Below, piece after piece: positions 24,097-32,372 of a stretch of DNA of 64,000 nt; the stretch's first letter is position 1; each line of letters begins with the position of its first letter. The position numbers and the translations under genes were made by a program. The notes beneath the pieces were generated by a model. That model did no database searches and was not told the origin of the DNA. It saw only the letters and a program-made list of their open reading frames with translations. Location of the stretch: NCBI GenBank assembly GCA_015295945.1, contig DVED01000071.1, positions 1 to 64,000 on the forward strand, read 5' to 3'. The DNA comes from Oscillatoriales cyanobacterium M59_W2019_021 (GTDB lineage: Bacteria; Cyanobacteriota; Cyanobacteriia; Cyanobacteriales; Geitlerinemataceae).

Positions 24097-25596
24097 TTAC
24101 CAGCGATTTTCTAGAGAGCGATCTTCTCGACCAGAACGATTTTCAAAAGAGCGATCCTCTTCCAACGAACGTTCTTCTTCTAACGATCGATCGTCTAAAG
24201 GTTGCTGCCTCAACCAATCCCGCCCTACCTGAATGGTAATATCGGAATTGATCGCTCCGGTACTCTCGATGCGAACTTCTCCAAGTCCCAATTCTTGCTG
24301 AAGGGCTTCGGCACTGTCGATATCTCCCTGTTGGGCGACGATGCGGGTGATTGCCAGGGGTTCTGTCCATGGCTGGTCAACCGTAATATTCTGATATCCC
24401 TCTTTTTCCAATTGCAGGACTAAATTATCGATCGCCCCCGGTTCGTCGGTACTATCTTGAATAGCAATGCGGATATAAGAATCGTCGGTTTTCCAAACTT
24501 TTCTGCCCCGATAGCCGCGATCGAAATGCTCCGCCATCATTTCATCGATCTGTCCGTAATTCGGCAGCCAGTAGCTCGGATCGTTGGGAGTTACAGGAGA
24601 ATTAAACTCTCCGGGCAACATCAACATTTGCGTATTTTCGCGAGAAATATTCGAGGCAAATCCGACCAGTGCCGCGATCTCTTCCAAACTAAGATTGGTA
24701 TCGATATATTCCTGAATCACCGACAGAATTTGAGGGAGTTTCACCACCGTTCCCGGACTGAGGGTTTGTTCCATCAACGCTCGCATAAAGGTTTGCTGGC
24801 GCTGGATGCGACCGATATCGCCCAAGCCATCGTAGCGGTAACGCAGGAATTGCAAAGCTTGTTCGCCGTTGAGGCGCTGTTCTCCTTCTTTAAGATCGAT
24901 ATACAGGTGCTGGGTTTGGTCTGTATATTTCATGTCCTTGGGAACGTAGACCGTCACCCCTCCGAGGGCGTCGATCAGTTTTTCCACCGCCATGATATTA
25001 ATCCGCACGTAGCGATCGATCCGCACCCCATCCAACAATCGGCTCAGGGTTTTCGCACTCAGTGCCGGACCGCCAACGCGATTGGCTTCGTTGATTTTCG
25101 TTTCCCCAATGCCTTCCACCCACGCATAAGTATCGCGGGGCACGGACAGCAGAGAAACCTTCTGGCTTTTGGGATCGAACCGCACCAGGAGCATACTATC
25201 CGACAACCCTTCCAGGGAGTTGACGGTCGGATCGTAACCCGACTCGGTCAGCGGCAAATCCAGATCGGACGAAAGCACCTTCGTCCCCAAAATGAGGATA
25301 TTCACCGGTCGAGTCAGTTCCGGCAGCCGCAGGTTCATTTTGGCAATATCATCTTTGCTGAAAACGGCTTGTTCTTCCGGAGTTAACCGGGACTGCATCA
25401 GCGGCGTACTCGATAGGGAAACGGCAAATAACGCACCAGCCGTTGCCGAAATCATCGCCACGCCACCTAAGCCTAAACCCAGTCCCAACCAGCTTTTCAT
25501 ACCGAATTTAGCTATTTTAGGGGGAGATGCTGGAGATTGCGGAGATGGGACACGAGATTGAGAGTGACGGTTTTGAACTGGCACTGGATTCCTCAC
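24097..25596 (-). CDS. LytR-CpsA-Psr (LCP) family protein with LytR C-terminal domain
   Basis: LCP proteins transfer polyprenyl-phosphate-linked glycans to peptidoglycan or other acceptors. After a basic, Pro/Ser-rich cytoplasmic tail comes one membrane helix (WLGLGLGLGGVAMISATAGALFAVSL). The LCP domain follows with VNILILGTK, SDSMLLVRFDP, VSLLSVPRDTYAWV (phosphate-binding Arg), INEANRVGG and LQFLRYRYDGLGDIGRIQRQQ. A second domain near the C terminus (SYIRIAIQDSTDEPGAIDNLVLQLEKEGYQNI) resembles LytR_C. The longer ORF starts with TTG inside the next gene, so the GTG at 25596 is proposed; ATG 25500 is the alternative. The acidic/basic tail ERSLEEERSLEEDRS at the C terminus is low complexity. 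Confidence 0.9.
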   Translation of the reverse strand: MRNPVPVQNRHSQSRVPSPQSPASPPKIAKFGMKSWLGLGLGLGGVAMISATAGALFAVSLSSTPLMQSRLTPEEQAVFSKDDIAKMNLRLPELTRPVNILILGTKVLSSDLDLPLTESGYDPTVNSLEGLSDSMLLVRFDPKSQKVSLLSVPRDTYAWVEGIGETKINEANRVGGPALSAKTLSRLLDGVRIDRYVRINIMAVEKLIDALGGVTVYVPKDMKYTDQTQHLYIDLKEGEQRLNGEQALQFLRYRYDGLGDIGRIQRQQTFMRALMEQTLSPGTVVKLPQILSVIQEYIDTNLSLEEIAALVGFASNISRENTQMLMLPGEFNSPVTPNDPSYWLPNYGQIDEMMAEHFDRGYRGRKVWKTDDSYIRIAIQDSTDEPGAIDNLVLQLEKEGYQNITVDQPWTEPLAITRIVAQQGDIDSAEALQQELGLGEVRIESTGAINSDITIQVGRDWLRQQPLDDRSLEEERSLEEDRSFENRSGREDRSLENRW

Positions 25597-25642
25597 ACGC
25601 GATAAACTTGAAAACGTTGGTTGATAGGAGCCTCGCTCCGAC

Positions 25643-26026
25643 TTAAGGCAGACGATCGCCGATCCGACTGATTCCCGGCAGCCAGAGGGGTTTATTCCGC
25701 CACAGACGCACCATGAGACCGAAGTTGACGACAAAATACGTGGTCGTCAGCACGCTATTGGCGATCCACAAGGGAAGATTCGGCAATTCCGAATACTGCA
25801 CGCCCGTTCCTAACAAAATGTAACCTGAAAGCCACATTAACGCTAGAGCGATCGCCAAACGACCGATCGATTTCTCCTGCGGCGTTCCTTTGCCCCGAAA
25901 CAACATCCACCACGCCGGGAAAAACCCGAACACGGGGATCAAATAGATAAACAGTGTCACACGGTTTAATTTGTCATTTGGTATTGGGGGTTTGGGGTTT
26001 GGGATTTGGGGTTGGTTATTTGTCAT
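25643..26026 (-). CDS. Small membrane protein with a repeat-derived N terminus
   Basis: A 127-residue protein with three to four hydrophobic segments (TLFIYLIPVFGFFPAWWMLF, SIGRLAIALALMWLSGYILL, LWIANSVLTTTYFVVNFGLMVRLW). It looks like a conserved cyanobacterial membrane protein of unknown function. The first 19 residues, MTNNQPQIPNPKPPIPNDK, are translated from AAATGAC and CCCAAAC heptamers, so the STRR upstream has either supplied the start or been annexed by the ORF. A GTG a little further in (before TLFIYLIPV) is the conservative start. The LCP gene follows 46 bases downstream on the same strand. Confidence 0.75.
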   Translation of the reverse strand: MTNNQPQIPNPKPPIPNDKLNRVTLFIYLIPVFGFFPAWWMLFRGKGTPQEKSIGRLAIALALMWLSGYILLGTGVQYSELPNLPLWIANSVLTTTYFVVNFGLMVRLWRNKPLWLPGISRIGDRLP

Positions 26027-26157
26027 TCGTCATTTGGGGTTTGGGGTTGGTTAGTTGTTAGTTGTTAGTTGTTAGTTGTTTCTCTCCCCCTGCTTCCCTT
26101 GCTCCCCCTGCCTCCCCTGCTCCCCCTGCTCTTTTGATCCGGAACTTCCTCACCTCC
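26027..26157. repeat. Composite STRR/CTCCCC tract
   Basis: GGGTTTG units, five TTAGTTG heptamers and TTTCTCTCCCCCTGC run into repeated CTCCCC(TGC) units. The first part matches the cluster at about 48-108 almost base for base. It fills the gap between the subtilase and the small membrane protein gene. Confidence 0.8.
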
Positions 26158-27786
26158 TCACTCAGGCACTGTCCACCACGCCAGGGCGTAGGGTTGGGTG
26201 GGTTCGTTAACTTGTCGGCGGTATTCGACGCGGATTTTGTAGCGTCCGGTGGCGGGGATTGGGTGGAAGATGTGTTCGACGCTATCAACGGAACTGGTAG
26301 AAGACCAAATGCTGTTGGTGGGGTCGTCTTCGTCGGCGGGCATCAGATAGAGGTTGAGATCGTTCAAACCGCGATCGCGAAAGGTTTCCCCCTCATCGTA
26401 CTCCCCATTTTGGTTGGTATCCTCGAGATCGACAATGCGATCCCAAGCGAGGGTCGCGGCGACGAAACTGCCCTGTTTCAGGGGCGCTTCGATAATGTAA
26501 TCGCGATACTCCGTGGCGGTGACTTCGCCGTAGTTCCAGCCGATGGTGGGAACGGGATCGGTGGGTTTCCACTGACCGGGACTGAACTGCTGATAGGCGC
26601 GGAAGGCGTTGAGGTGTCCGGTTCCCATGTCGCCGTTGAGGGGAATTTCGGGATCTTGGAAAGCGTCCGATTCCAGCCAGTTTTTGCCGCTTTTATCGAT
26701 AATCGTGCGAGTCATACCTTGGCGCAAGCCATTGCCGCCATCTTGTACTTTATCGGCAGCGTTGAGCAGAACGGCTTTCATCACCTCGTGACGGCGGGCG
26801 TCGGGGCTCCAGTTGGGTTGTGCGGCACTGAGTTGACGATCGCCGTATTCTTGTAATAAGGCAACCGTGGCGACGACGTGGGGTGATGCAAAGCTGGTTC
26901 CCGTATTTTGGGAAACGCTGCCATCCTGGTTGAGCAAATCGACATTGCGACCGGGGGCGAGCAAACTCACCAAGCGGCGTCCGTCGATGTTGGTTTCTAG
27001 TCCCACTAAGCGACTGTCGGCTCCGGTGAAGACGCTGCCCAGGTTGGAAACGTCTACGTAGCTGAAGACCCCATCTTGAATGCGGCTGAAAGCAACGTTA
27101 ACCCCGTTGAAGTTATCGGTAGGGATGGGAATGCCGCCCGTGCCTTGGTTTCCGGCGATCGAATACAGAACGTTATGCACCCGTGCCGACCAATCCACGC
27201 ACAGGGTCAGCAAGGCGTTGCCGTCGAGTTGGGCTTCGGGTCGGGGATCGAGGGATAGGGGTTCGCCAAAGCTGAAGTTGATCGCTCGCACGTCGTTGCC
27301 ATTTTGCAGGGCGACGTGTTGGGTGGTCAGACATTCTTGAGCTTGGCGGTTCGTACCCATATCCAGGGCGGCGCCAGCGGAGTAGAGGCGAGCTTCCGGG
27401 GCGACTCCCGGTGCGGCTTTGGCTTCGCTAATCATCACCCCGGCGACATTTTGGGCGTGACCGTCGAGGTTGGTATCGCTTTGGGCGCGGCTGTTGCGAA
27501 AAAAGACCCCCGTCGGTGCGGTGCCGCGATCAGGTGGGGTATCCTTATCTAACCCGAATTTGGCGGGTCTGCCAATTTCCACTTGTCCGATGGCGATTTT
27601 GCGACCGAGGAGATTGTAGGGTTCCTCGTGCAGGCGCAGGGCATCGATTCCCGCTTCGCCAACGGACGTTCCCACATCTCGAGAGGTTAGGGAAACGGCG
27701 AATCCGGGAGTGGGAGCTAAAGTGCCTATCAGACCGAAGGTACTGGCGATCGAAGCGAGTTGGCGCGCGATTTTGAGTTCAATCAA
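26158..27786 (-). CDS. Secreted S8 (subtilisin-like) peptidase, catalytic Asp replaced
   Basis: A 542-residue subtilase-like protein with a hydrophobic start (ARQLASIASTFGLIGTLAPTPGFAVSL), probably a signal peptide. The histidine motif is present as LDGHAQNVAGVM and the serine motif as TGTSFASPHVVATVALL. The usual aspartate motif (VAVIDTG) instead reads IAIGQVEIGRP, so Glu stands where Asp is expected. The C-terminal 150 residues (LKQGSFVAATLAWDRIVDLEDTNQNGEYDEGETF...) look like a beta-sandwich with a calcium-type DxNxNGxYDEGE loop. The start is TTG at 27786, eight bases after a GGAG. It may be active with a non-standard triad or act as a binding protein. Confidence 0.85.
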   Translation of the reverse strand: MIELKIARQLASIASTFGLIGTLAPTPGFAVSLTSRDVGTSVGEAGIDALRLHEEPYNLLGRKIAIGQVEIGRPAKFGLDKDTPPDRGTAPTGVFFRNSRAQSDTNLDGHAQNVAGVMISEAKAAPGVAPEARLYSAGAALDMGTNRQAQECLTTQHVALQNGNDVRAINFSFGEPLSLDPRPEAQLDGNALLTLCVDWSARVHNVLYSIAGNQGTGGIPIPTDNFNGVNVAFSRIQDGVFSYVDVSNLGSVFTGADSRLVGLETNIDGRRLVSLLAPGRNVDLLNQDGSVSQNTGTSFASPHVVATVALLQEYGDRQLSAAQPNWSPDARRHEVMKAVLLNAADKVQDGGNGLRQGMTRTIIDKSGKNWLESDAFQDPEIPLNGDMGTGHLNAFRAYQQFSPGQWKPTDPVPTIGWNYGEVTATEYRDYIIEAPLKQGSFVAATLAWDRIVDLEDTNQNGEYDEGETFRDRGLNDLNLYLMPADEDDPTNSIWSSTSSVDSVEHIFHPIPATGRYKIRVEYRRQVNEPTQPYALAWWTVPE

Positions 27787-27920
27787 TGGGATTTCTCCAA
27801 GGCGATCGACGATCGAAAATTCGATGAAATATCGGTAAAACCTGTTAAGAACTATACAGAATTTGTTAAAATTTTCTAAAGATTTATTGTTGTCCGCATG
27901 CCGGGGAGACCGTATAGATT

Positions 27921-28625
27921 ATGACCACCCAATCGAAAAAGCCGATCGTTGTGTCGCCATCGATTCTTTCAGCCGACTTCAGCCGTCTGGGAGACGAAAT
28001 TCGAGCAGTAGACGAGGCTGGGGCGGACTGGATTCACGTCGATGTCATGGACGGTCGCTTTGTCCCCAACATTACCATCGGACCGCTGGTGGTACAGGCA
28101 ATTCGCCCGATTACCACCAAGCCTTTAGACGTTCACTTGATGATCGTCGAACCCGAAAAGTACGTTGAGGATTTTGCCAAGGCGGGTGCAGACATCATTT
28201 CCGTTCATGCCGAGCATAATGCCTCCCCTCACCTGCACCGCACCCTCGGTCAAATCCGGGAGTTGGGCAAGCAAGCAGGCGTCGTTCTCAATCCTAGCAC
28301 TCCTTTAGAGTTGATCGAATACGTGCTGGAATTGTGCGATCTGATCTTGATTATGAGCGTCAACCCCGGTTTCGGCGGTCAGAGTTTCATTCCCGGCATC
28401 GTTCCCAAAATTCGCCAACTGCGCCAGATGTGCGACGAACGGGGTCTCGATCCCTGGATTGAAGTTGATGGCGGTTTGAAGGGGAACAATACCTGGCAGG
28501 TGTTGGAAGCGGGTGCTAATGCGATCGTTGCGGGTTCGGCAGTGTTCAACGCGCCGGATTACGCCGAAGCGATCGCCGGTATTCGCAATAGCAAGCGTCC
28601 CCAACCGGAATTAGCCACGGTGTAG
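27921..28625 (+). CDS. rpe: Ribulose-phosphate 3-epimerase
   Basis: Interconverts ribulose 5-phosphate and xylulose 5-phosphate in the Calvin cycle and the oxidative pentose phosphate pathway. The 234-residue TIM barrel has the family signatures [16 protein letters not shown] (about 10-25), [19 protein letters not shown] (metal His and Asp), [41 protein letters not shown] and [12 protein letters not shown]. The ATG at 27921 is 12 bases after a GGGGAG stretch. A strong hairpin follows at 28666. It stands alone; glpX or gap2 are not adjacent. Confidence 0.97.
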   Translation: MTTQSKKPIVVSPSILSADFSRLGDEIRAVDEAGADWIHVDVMDGRFVPNITIGPLVVQAIRPITTKPLDVHLMIVEPEKYVEDFAKAGADIISVHAEHNASPHLHRTLGQIRELGKQAGVVLNPSTPLELIEYVLELCDLILIMSVNPGFGGQSFIPGIVPKIRQLRQMCDERGLDPWIEVDGGLKGNNTWQVLEAGANAIVAGSAVFNAPDYAEAIAGIRNSKRPQPELATV

Positions 28626-28665
28626 TTCTCTATACTGAACTTTTGAGATCGAGTCCGATCACCCG

Positions 28666-28690
28666 AGCGCCGAGATATCATCTCGGCGCT
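28666..28690 (+). terminator. Hairpin terminator after rpe
   Basis: AGCGCCGAGAT and ATCTCGGCGCT form a perfect 11-base stem with a 3-base loop, 40 bases after the stop codon. The T-run is only three bases, so efficiency is uncertain. Confidence 0.75.
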
Positions 28691-28691
28691 T

Positions 28692-28815
28692 TGCTGTTTG
28701 GGGTTTGTTATTGGTTAACCTGCTCCCCCTGCTCAAGAAAGCTCCCCCGACTTCCCCGGCTCCCCTGATATCCCGTTCGCCGACGCGCCAACGGCTAGCG
28801 CGGTCGAACGAAGGG
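28692..28815. repeat. STRR tract and REP-like hairpin
   Basis: GGGTTTG, then CTCCCC units with a CAAGAAAGCT insertion (about 28733-28745). The tract ends in a palindromic stretch with CGTTCG/CGAACG outer arms and CGCGC/GCGCG inner arms (about 28776-28814). A similar GTTCGCGCAGCG sequence recurs at about 63365. Confidence 0.6.
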
Positions 28816-28865
28816 TACTATGATGAATGAGAAAATCGGAAGGTTTCCGCTGAGAATGCACGCAA

Positions 28866-29855
28866 ATGACAGAATATAATGTTTATGGCTTAGGAAATGC
28901 CTTAGCCGATATCGAATTTGAAATTAGTGTCGATCGCCTGCAAGAATTAAAGATCGAGAAAGGGGTGATGACGCTGATCGATGCCGATCGCCAACACGAA
29001 ATTTTGGATCGGTTGAGCGATTTGTCTCCCAAGTTGAGTTGCGGGGGATCGGCAGCCAATACGGCGATCGCCATCAGCCAATTTGGCGGTCACTCTTTTT
29101 ACTCTTGCAAAGTGGCTAACGACGAGACGGGACAAGTTTATCTCGAAGATCTGATTCGTAACGGCGTTGATAGCAATTTACTGTTGACCGATCGCCCCGA
29201 TGGGGTGACAGGAAAGTGTATTGTTTTTGTCACTCCAGATGCCGATCGGACAATGAATACCCACTTGGGCATTTCGGCGGAGTTTTCCCCCGAAGAACTG
29301 GTTCCCGAGGCGATCGTCAAGTCGCAATACTTGTATGTAGAAGGGTATTTAGTCACGTCACCAACTGGGAGAGCGGCGGCAATCCGCGCCTGTGAAATCG
29401 CTCGAGAGGCGGGAGTCAAAACCTCTCTTTCTCTGTCCGATCCCAATATGGCTGAATTTTTTAAAGATGGCTTGTTGGAAATGATCGGTTCGGGTATGGA
29501 TTTTATTTTTTCCAACGAAAGCGAAGCGTTGAAATTGGCAAAAACTGAGGATATGTCTGAGGCGATCGCTTACTTAAAATCTCTGGCTAAAGGATTTGCA
29601 ATTACGCGCGGACCGTCGGGTTCTTTAATTTTCGATGGCGAGGAAATGCTGGAAATTCCTCCGGTGAAAGTCGAGGCGATCGATACAGTTGGTGCGGGCG
29701 ATATGTATGCGGGAGCTTTTCTTTATGGCATTACTAACGGGATGAATTTTACCCAAGCTGGGAACTTAGCGTCTCGAGCTGCGGCTAAACTCGTGACCTC
29801 CTTCGGTCCGCGTTTGCATATTGCCGAAACTCGAAAACTTTTGGAAGTTGGGTAA
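28866..29855 (+). CDS. PfkB-family kinase, probably adenosine kinase
   Basis: A 329-residue ribokinase-fold enzyme. The N-terminal segment YNVYGLGNALADIEFEIS (about 3-20) and the CGGSAANTAIAISQFGG motif (about 58-74) bind the sugar or nucleoside. DTVGAGDMYAGAFLYGI near the C terminus (about 273-289) is PfkB signature 2, with the catalytic Asp in GAGD. The layout, including the sequence GKCIVFVTPDADRTMNTHLG, resembles bacterial adenosine kinase-like sugar kinases. ATP-dependent phosphorylation of adenosine is the best guess; other sugars remain possible. The ATG at 28866 sits among AT-rich promoter-like sequence. The APH/AAA gene follows on the same strand after 71 bases. Confidence 0.9.
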   Translation: MTEYNVYGLGNALADIEFEISVDRLQELKIEKGVMTLIDADRQHEILDRLSDLSPKLSCGGSAANTAIAISQFGGHSFYSCKVANDETGQVYLEDLIRNGVDSNLLLTDRPDGVTGKCIVFVTPDADRTMNTHLGISAEFSPEELVPEAIVKSQYLYVEGYLVTSPTGRAAAIRACEIAREAGVKTSLSLSDPNMAEFFKDGLLEMIGSGMDFIFSNESEALKLAKTEDMSEAIAYLKSLAKGFAITRGPSGSLIFDGEEMLEIPPVKVEAIDTVGAGDMYAGAFLYGITNGMNFTQAGNLASRAAAKLVTSFGPRLHIAETRKLLEVG

Positions 29856-29867
29856 TGGGTAATTGGT

Positions 29868-29900
29868 GATGCGTTTCGTTCCTAAACACACTCTACCTAC
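29868..29900. repeat. GTGTGTT/AACGCA dispersed repeat (inverted copy)
   Basis: GATGCGTTTCGTTCC and AACACACTC are the complement of the GTGTGTTgag...ACGAAACGCA sequence at the start of both structured repeats (about 8139 and 8429) and near 43877. It lies between the PfkB and APH/AAA genes. Confidence 0.55.
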
Positions 29901-29926
29901 TAATGAATAACCAAGAAAAATAACGC

Positions 29927-31471
29927 ATGACTCCTGCAAGTTTGCCGCCGATCGTTGAGCAAATGTTGCAACCGACATTTTATCCGCATTCAGTTGTGGA
30001 ACCTATTCGTTTGTTGCAAACTCACATTTCTTTTATTTTGCTGACGGGAGACTATGTTTACAAAATCAAAAAGCCCGTTAACTTCGGCTTTTTAGATTAC
30101 TCGAGTTTGGAAAAACGGCAGCATTTTTGCCAGCAAGAATTGGAGATGAACCAACGGGGAGCAGGCGAAATTTATCTGGAGGTGTTGCCGATTTCTCAAC
30201 GGGGGGAAGAGTTTGTGTTGGGAAGTTCGGAAAATATCGTCGAGTATGCGTTAAAAATGCGCCAGTTTCCCCAAGAAAATTTATGGACGAGTTTGTTTGA
30301 TCGCGGGGAATTGAGCGATAGTCATTTGGAAGAGTTAGGGAGAACGATCGCCCGATTTCATGCCGAATCTCCCACGGATGAGTATATCCAAAGTTTCGGT
30401 TTACCCGATCGTATTCGCGAGGCGATCGAGGACAATTACCGAGCCACAGAACTCTATATCGGTAGGGTACAAACGAGACAGCAATTCGAGGAAACCAAAG
30501 CTTTTACTGATCGCTTTTTTCGGGAGAATCGAGATCTGTTCGATCGTCGCATCGCTGCGGGGAAAATTCGCGCCTGTCACGGCGACTTGCACTTGAAAAA
30601 TATCGCCACTTGGCACGATAAAATTATTCTCTTCGATTGCATCGAATTTAACGAACCTTTCCGATTGGTGGATGTCATGTACGATGTGGCATTTGTCGTC
30701 ATGGATTTGGAGGCGAGAGATCGCTCAGATTTGGCGAATATTTTCCTCAATACTTACGTTGAAGAAACCGGAGATTGGGAAGGGTTGCAAGTTTTACCGC
30801 TTTATCTGTGTCGGCAAGCCTACGTTCGGGCAAAAGTGACCTCGTTTCTGTTAGACGATCCGGGAATTTCTGAGGAAGAAAAACAGAAAGCGAGCCAAAG
30901 TGCGGCAGATTATTATCACTTAGCTTGGCAGTACGCTCGACCCCGCCAAGGGCGATTTATCGTGATGTCGGGGTTATCTGGTGTGGGGAAAAGTACCGTG
31001 GCGGGTTGGGTGGCGCGTCGTTTGGGTGCCGCACGCATTCGATCGGATGCGGTCCGCAAACACTTGGCGGGAATTCCGTTAGATCGACGGGGGGAGGCAG
31101 CCATTTATTCGGAATTCATGACGCAACAAACCTACGATCGCCTGTTGGAATTGGGGCAACTGTTAGCCGCTAAAGGATGGTCGGTTATTTTAGATGCGAA
31201 ATTTGATCGCTCAGTGTGGCGCAAACGGGCGATCGAATTGGCAACTGCTGCCAATCTGCCAATTCGCATTCTCCACTGTCAGGCACCGCCGGAGGTGTTG
31301 CGCGATCGCCTCAACCGCCGTACCGGGGATATTACCGACGCCACCGCCGATTTGCTCGATTCCCAACTCGCCGCCGCCGAACCCTTCGACGAAAGCGAAC
31401 GAAATTACGCGATCGCCATAGACACGACCCAACCCTTAGCGGCACAATTAGAAAGTCTGTTATCGCTCTGA
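29927..31471 (+). CDS. Aminoglycoside phosphotransferase-like / AAA-type ATPase fusion
   Basis: A 514-residue two-domain protein. The N-terminal part (about 1-330) has the APH/ChoK kinase-like fold: GDYVYKIKKPVNFGF with a likely ATP-binding Lys, then ARFHAE, CHGDLHLKNIATWHDKIILFDCIEFNEPFR, where HGDLHLKN is the catalytic loop and FDCIEF holds the metal-binding Asp. The C-terminal part (about 340-514) is a zeta-toxin-like or gluconate-kinase-like P-loop: MSGLSGVGKSTVAGWVARRLGA (Walker A), then DAKFDRSVWRKRAIELA. This fusion is widespread as bifunctional aminoglycoside phosphotransferase/ATP-binding protein, and its natural substrate is unknown. ATG at 29927. Confidence 0.92.
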   Translation: MTPASLPPIVEQMLQPTFYPHSVVEPIRLLQTHISFILLTGDYVYKIKKPVNFGFLDYSSLEKRQHFCQQELEMNQRGAGEIYLEVLPISQRGEEFVLGSSENIVEYALKMRQFPQENLWTSLFDRGELSDSHLEELGRTIARFHAESPTDEYIQSFGLPDRIREAIEDNYRATELYIGRVQTRQQFEETKAFTDRFFRENRDLFDRRIAAGKIRACHGDLHLKNIATWHDKIILFDCIEFNEPFRLVDVMYDVAFVVMDLEARDRSDLANIFLNTYVEETGDWEGLQVLPLYLCRQAYVRAKVTSFLLDDPGISEEEKQKASQSAADYYHLAWQYARPRQGRFIVMSGLSGVGKSTVAGWVARRLGAARIRSDAVRKHLAGIPLDRRGEAAIYSEFMTQQTYDRLLELGQLLAAKGWSVILDAKFDRSVWRKRAIELATAANLPIRILHCQAPPEVLRDRLNRRTGDITDATADLLDSQLAAAEPFDESERNYAIAIDTTQPLAAQLESLLSL

Positions 31472-31487
31472 AATTGGAAATATTACC

Positions 31488-31822
31488 TGTCAGAGTAACC
31501 CCCACCTAAAGGATGGGGGATCGGGTAGACAACCAACTGCCGGAATCTGACTACACCTGCTTAGCCTAATCCTGGTACGTACTTCCGGATATTTCGCGCT
31601 TTCCGGACTATCTACAAACCCGTGTTGTCGGGTGTGGGGTAATGCTCAGACATCTTGGATTAGGTGGTGGAGCGGAAAATGCGGTCTTGGGGAGCAATTT
31701 TCCAAGACAGGCGACGGGATTTATCCCAAATACAGGTTTCGAGAGTTCCTGGGTTATACCGCTAAAAACTCTCCCCCTTGTTAAGCCGTCCTCGAAGAAC
31801 GGGGTTTCAAACCCAAGGAGTT
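31488..31822 (-). other. Possible IS200/IS605-type relic or structured RNA
   Basis: Read on the - strand, this gene-free stretch starts near a CCGTTCT-TCG-AGGACGG hairpin and ends in a CCCCCA...TTTA...TGGGGG hairpin with a TTTA loop. A hairpin with a CTTTAG-type loop is characteristic of IS200/IS605 ends. The first stem keeps a G-U pair on the - strand but a mismatch on the +, suggesting the - strand is the folded one. No transposase or TnpB remains. An omega-RNA-like remnant is possible but unproven. Confidence 0.35.
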
Positions 31823-31825
31823 TTG

Positions 31826-32296
31826 ATGACTCAGGCAGAAGATAATTCAAATCACGACAATTCCAACGACGCGCAATCGGTGTCGCCTTCGTTAACGACG
31901 ACATCGGGGTTGATCGGATTGCAACTCGGTGCCCTTTTCGCCCTCAGCTTTTCCTTAATCGGTTACCCCATTGCCTTAAGTTTATTCCTCGGCACGATCG
32001 CGGGGGTAGCGATCGCCGCATTGGTGAAGTGGTGGCAAATCGACGATGACGAAGAAGAAGCCCTCAAAGTCTCCTTCTCTGATGAAGAAATTTACGGCTT
32101 GCGGAAACGCAACCGCCGCTCCCGACAAAAACGATATTTGGAGATGCGCAATCGCTATCGCACCCGTCGCGAACGCAAAGCACTCACCAGTATGTTTTTC
32201 GAGACGGGCGGAAATCCCAACTTGTCTCCAACGGGTTCGCCAGGGGGATCGCCACCACCCACTGCCGAAGGTGAAGGCGATCGCGAAGAAGCTTAA
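31826..32296 (+). CDS. Membrane protein with basic cytoplasmic tail, unknown function
   Basis: A 156-residue protein from the ATG at 31826, which is preceded by AAGGAG at the right distance; the in-frame start at 31778 lacks this. Two hydrophobic segments (SGLIGLQLGALFALSFSLIGYPIALSLFLGTIAGVAIAALVKWW) form a hairpin. The tail begins acidic (DDDEEEALKVSFSDEEI) and turns strongly basic (LRKRNRRSRQKRYLEMRNRYRTRRERKAL), ending in a Gly/Pro-rich stretch. It is probably a conserved cyanobacterial membrane protein that contacts RNA, DNA or lipid headgroups with its basic tail. I do not recognise a family. ydcF follows 76 bases later. Confidence 0.75.
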   Translation: MTQAEDNSNHDNSNDAQSVSPSLTTTSGLIGLQLGALFALSFSLIGYPIALSLFLGTIAGVAIAALVKWWQIDDDEEEALKVSFSDEEIYGLRKRNRRSRQKRYLEMRNRYRTRRERKALTSMFFETGGNPNLSPTGSPGGSPPPTAEGEGDREEA

Positions 32297-32372
32297 AGTG
32301 GATGAAGAGATGAGGAGAAAATGGGGGTGAAAAACACCCATTACCGATTACCCATTACCCATTACCATTCTC

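Noticed and set aside
24457-25386. 309-residue + strand ORF
   Set aside because: Antisense shadow of the LCP-family gene, which has clear motifs on the - strand.
26062-26856. 264-residue + strand ORF
   Set aside because: Starts in an STRR tract and overlaps the subtilase gene antisense.
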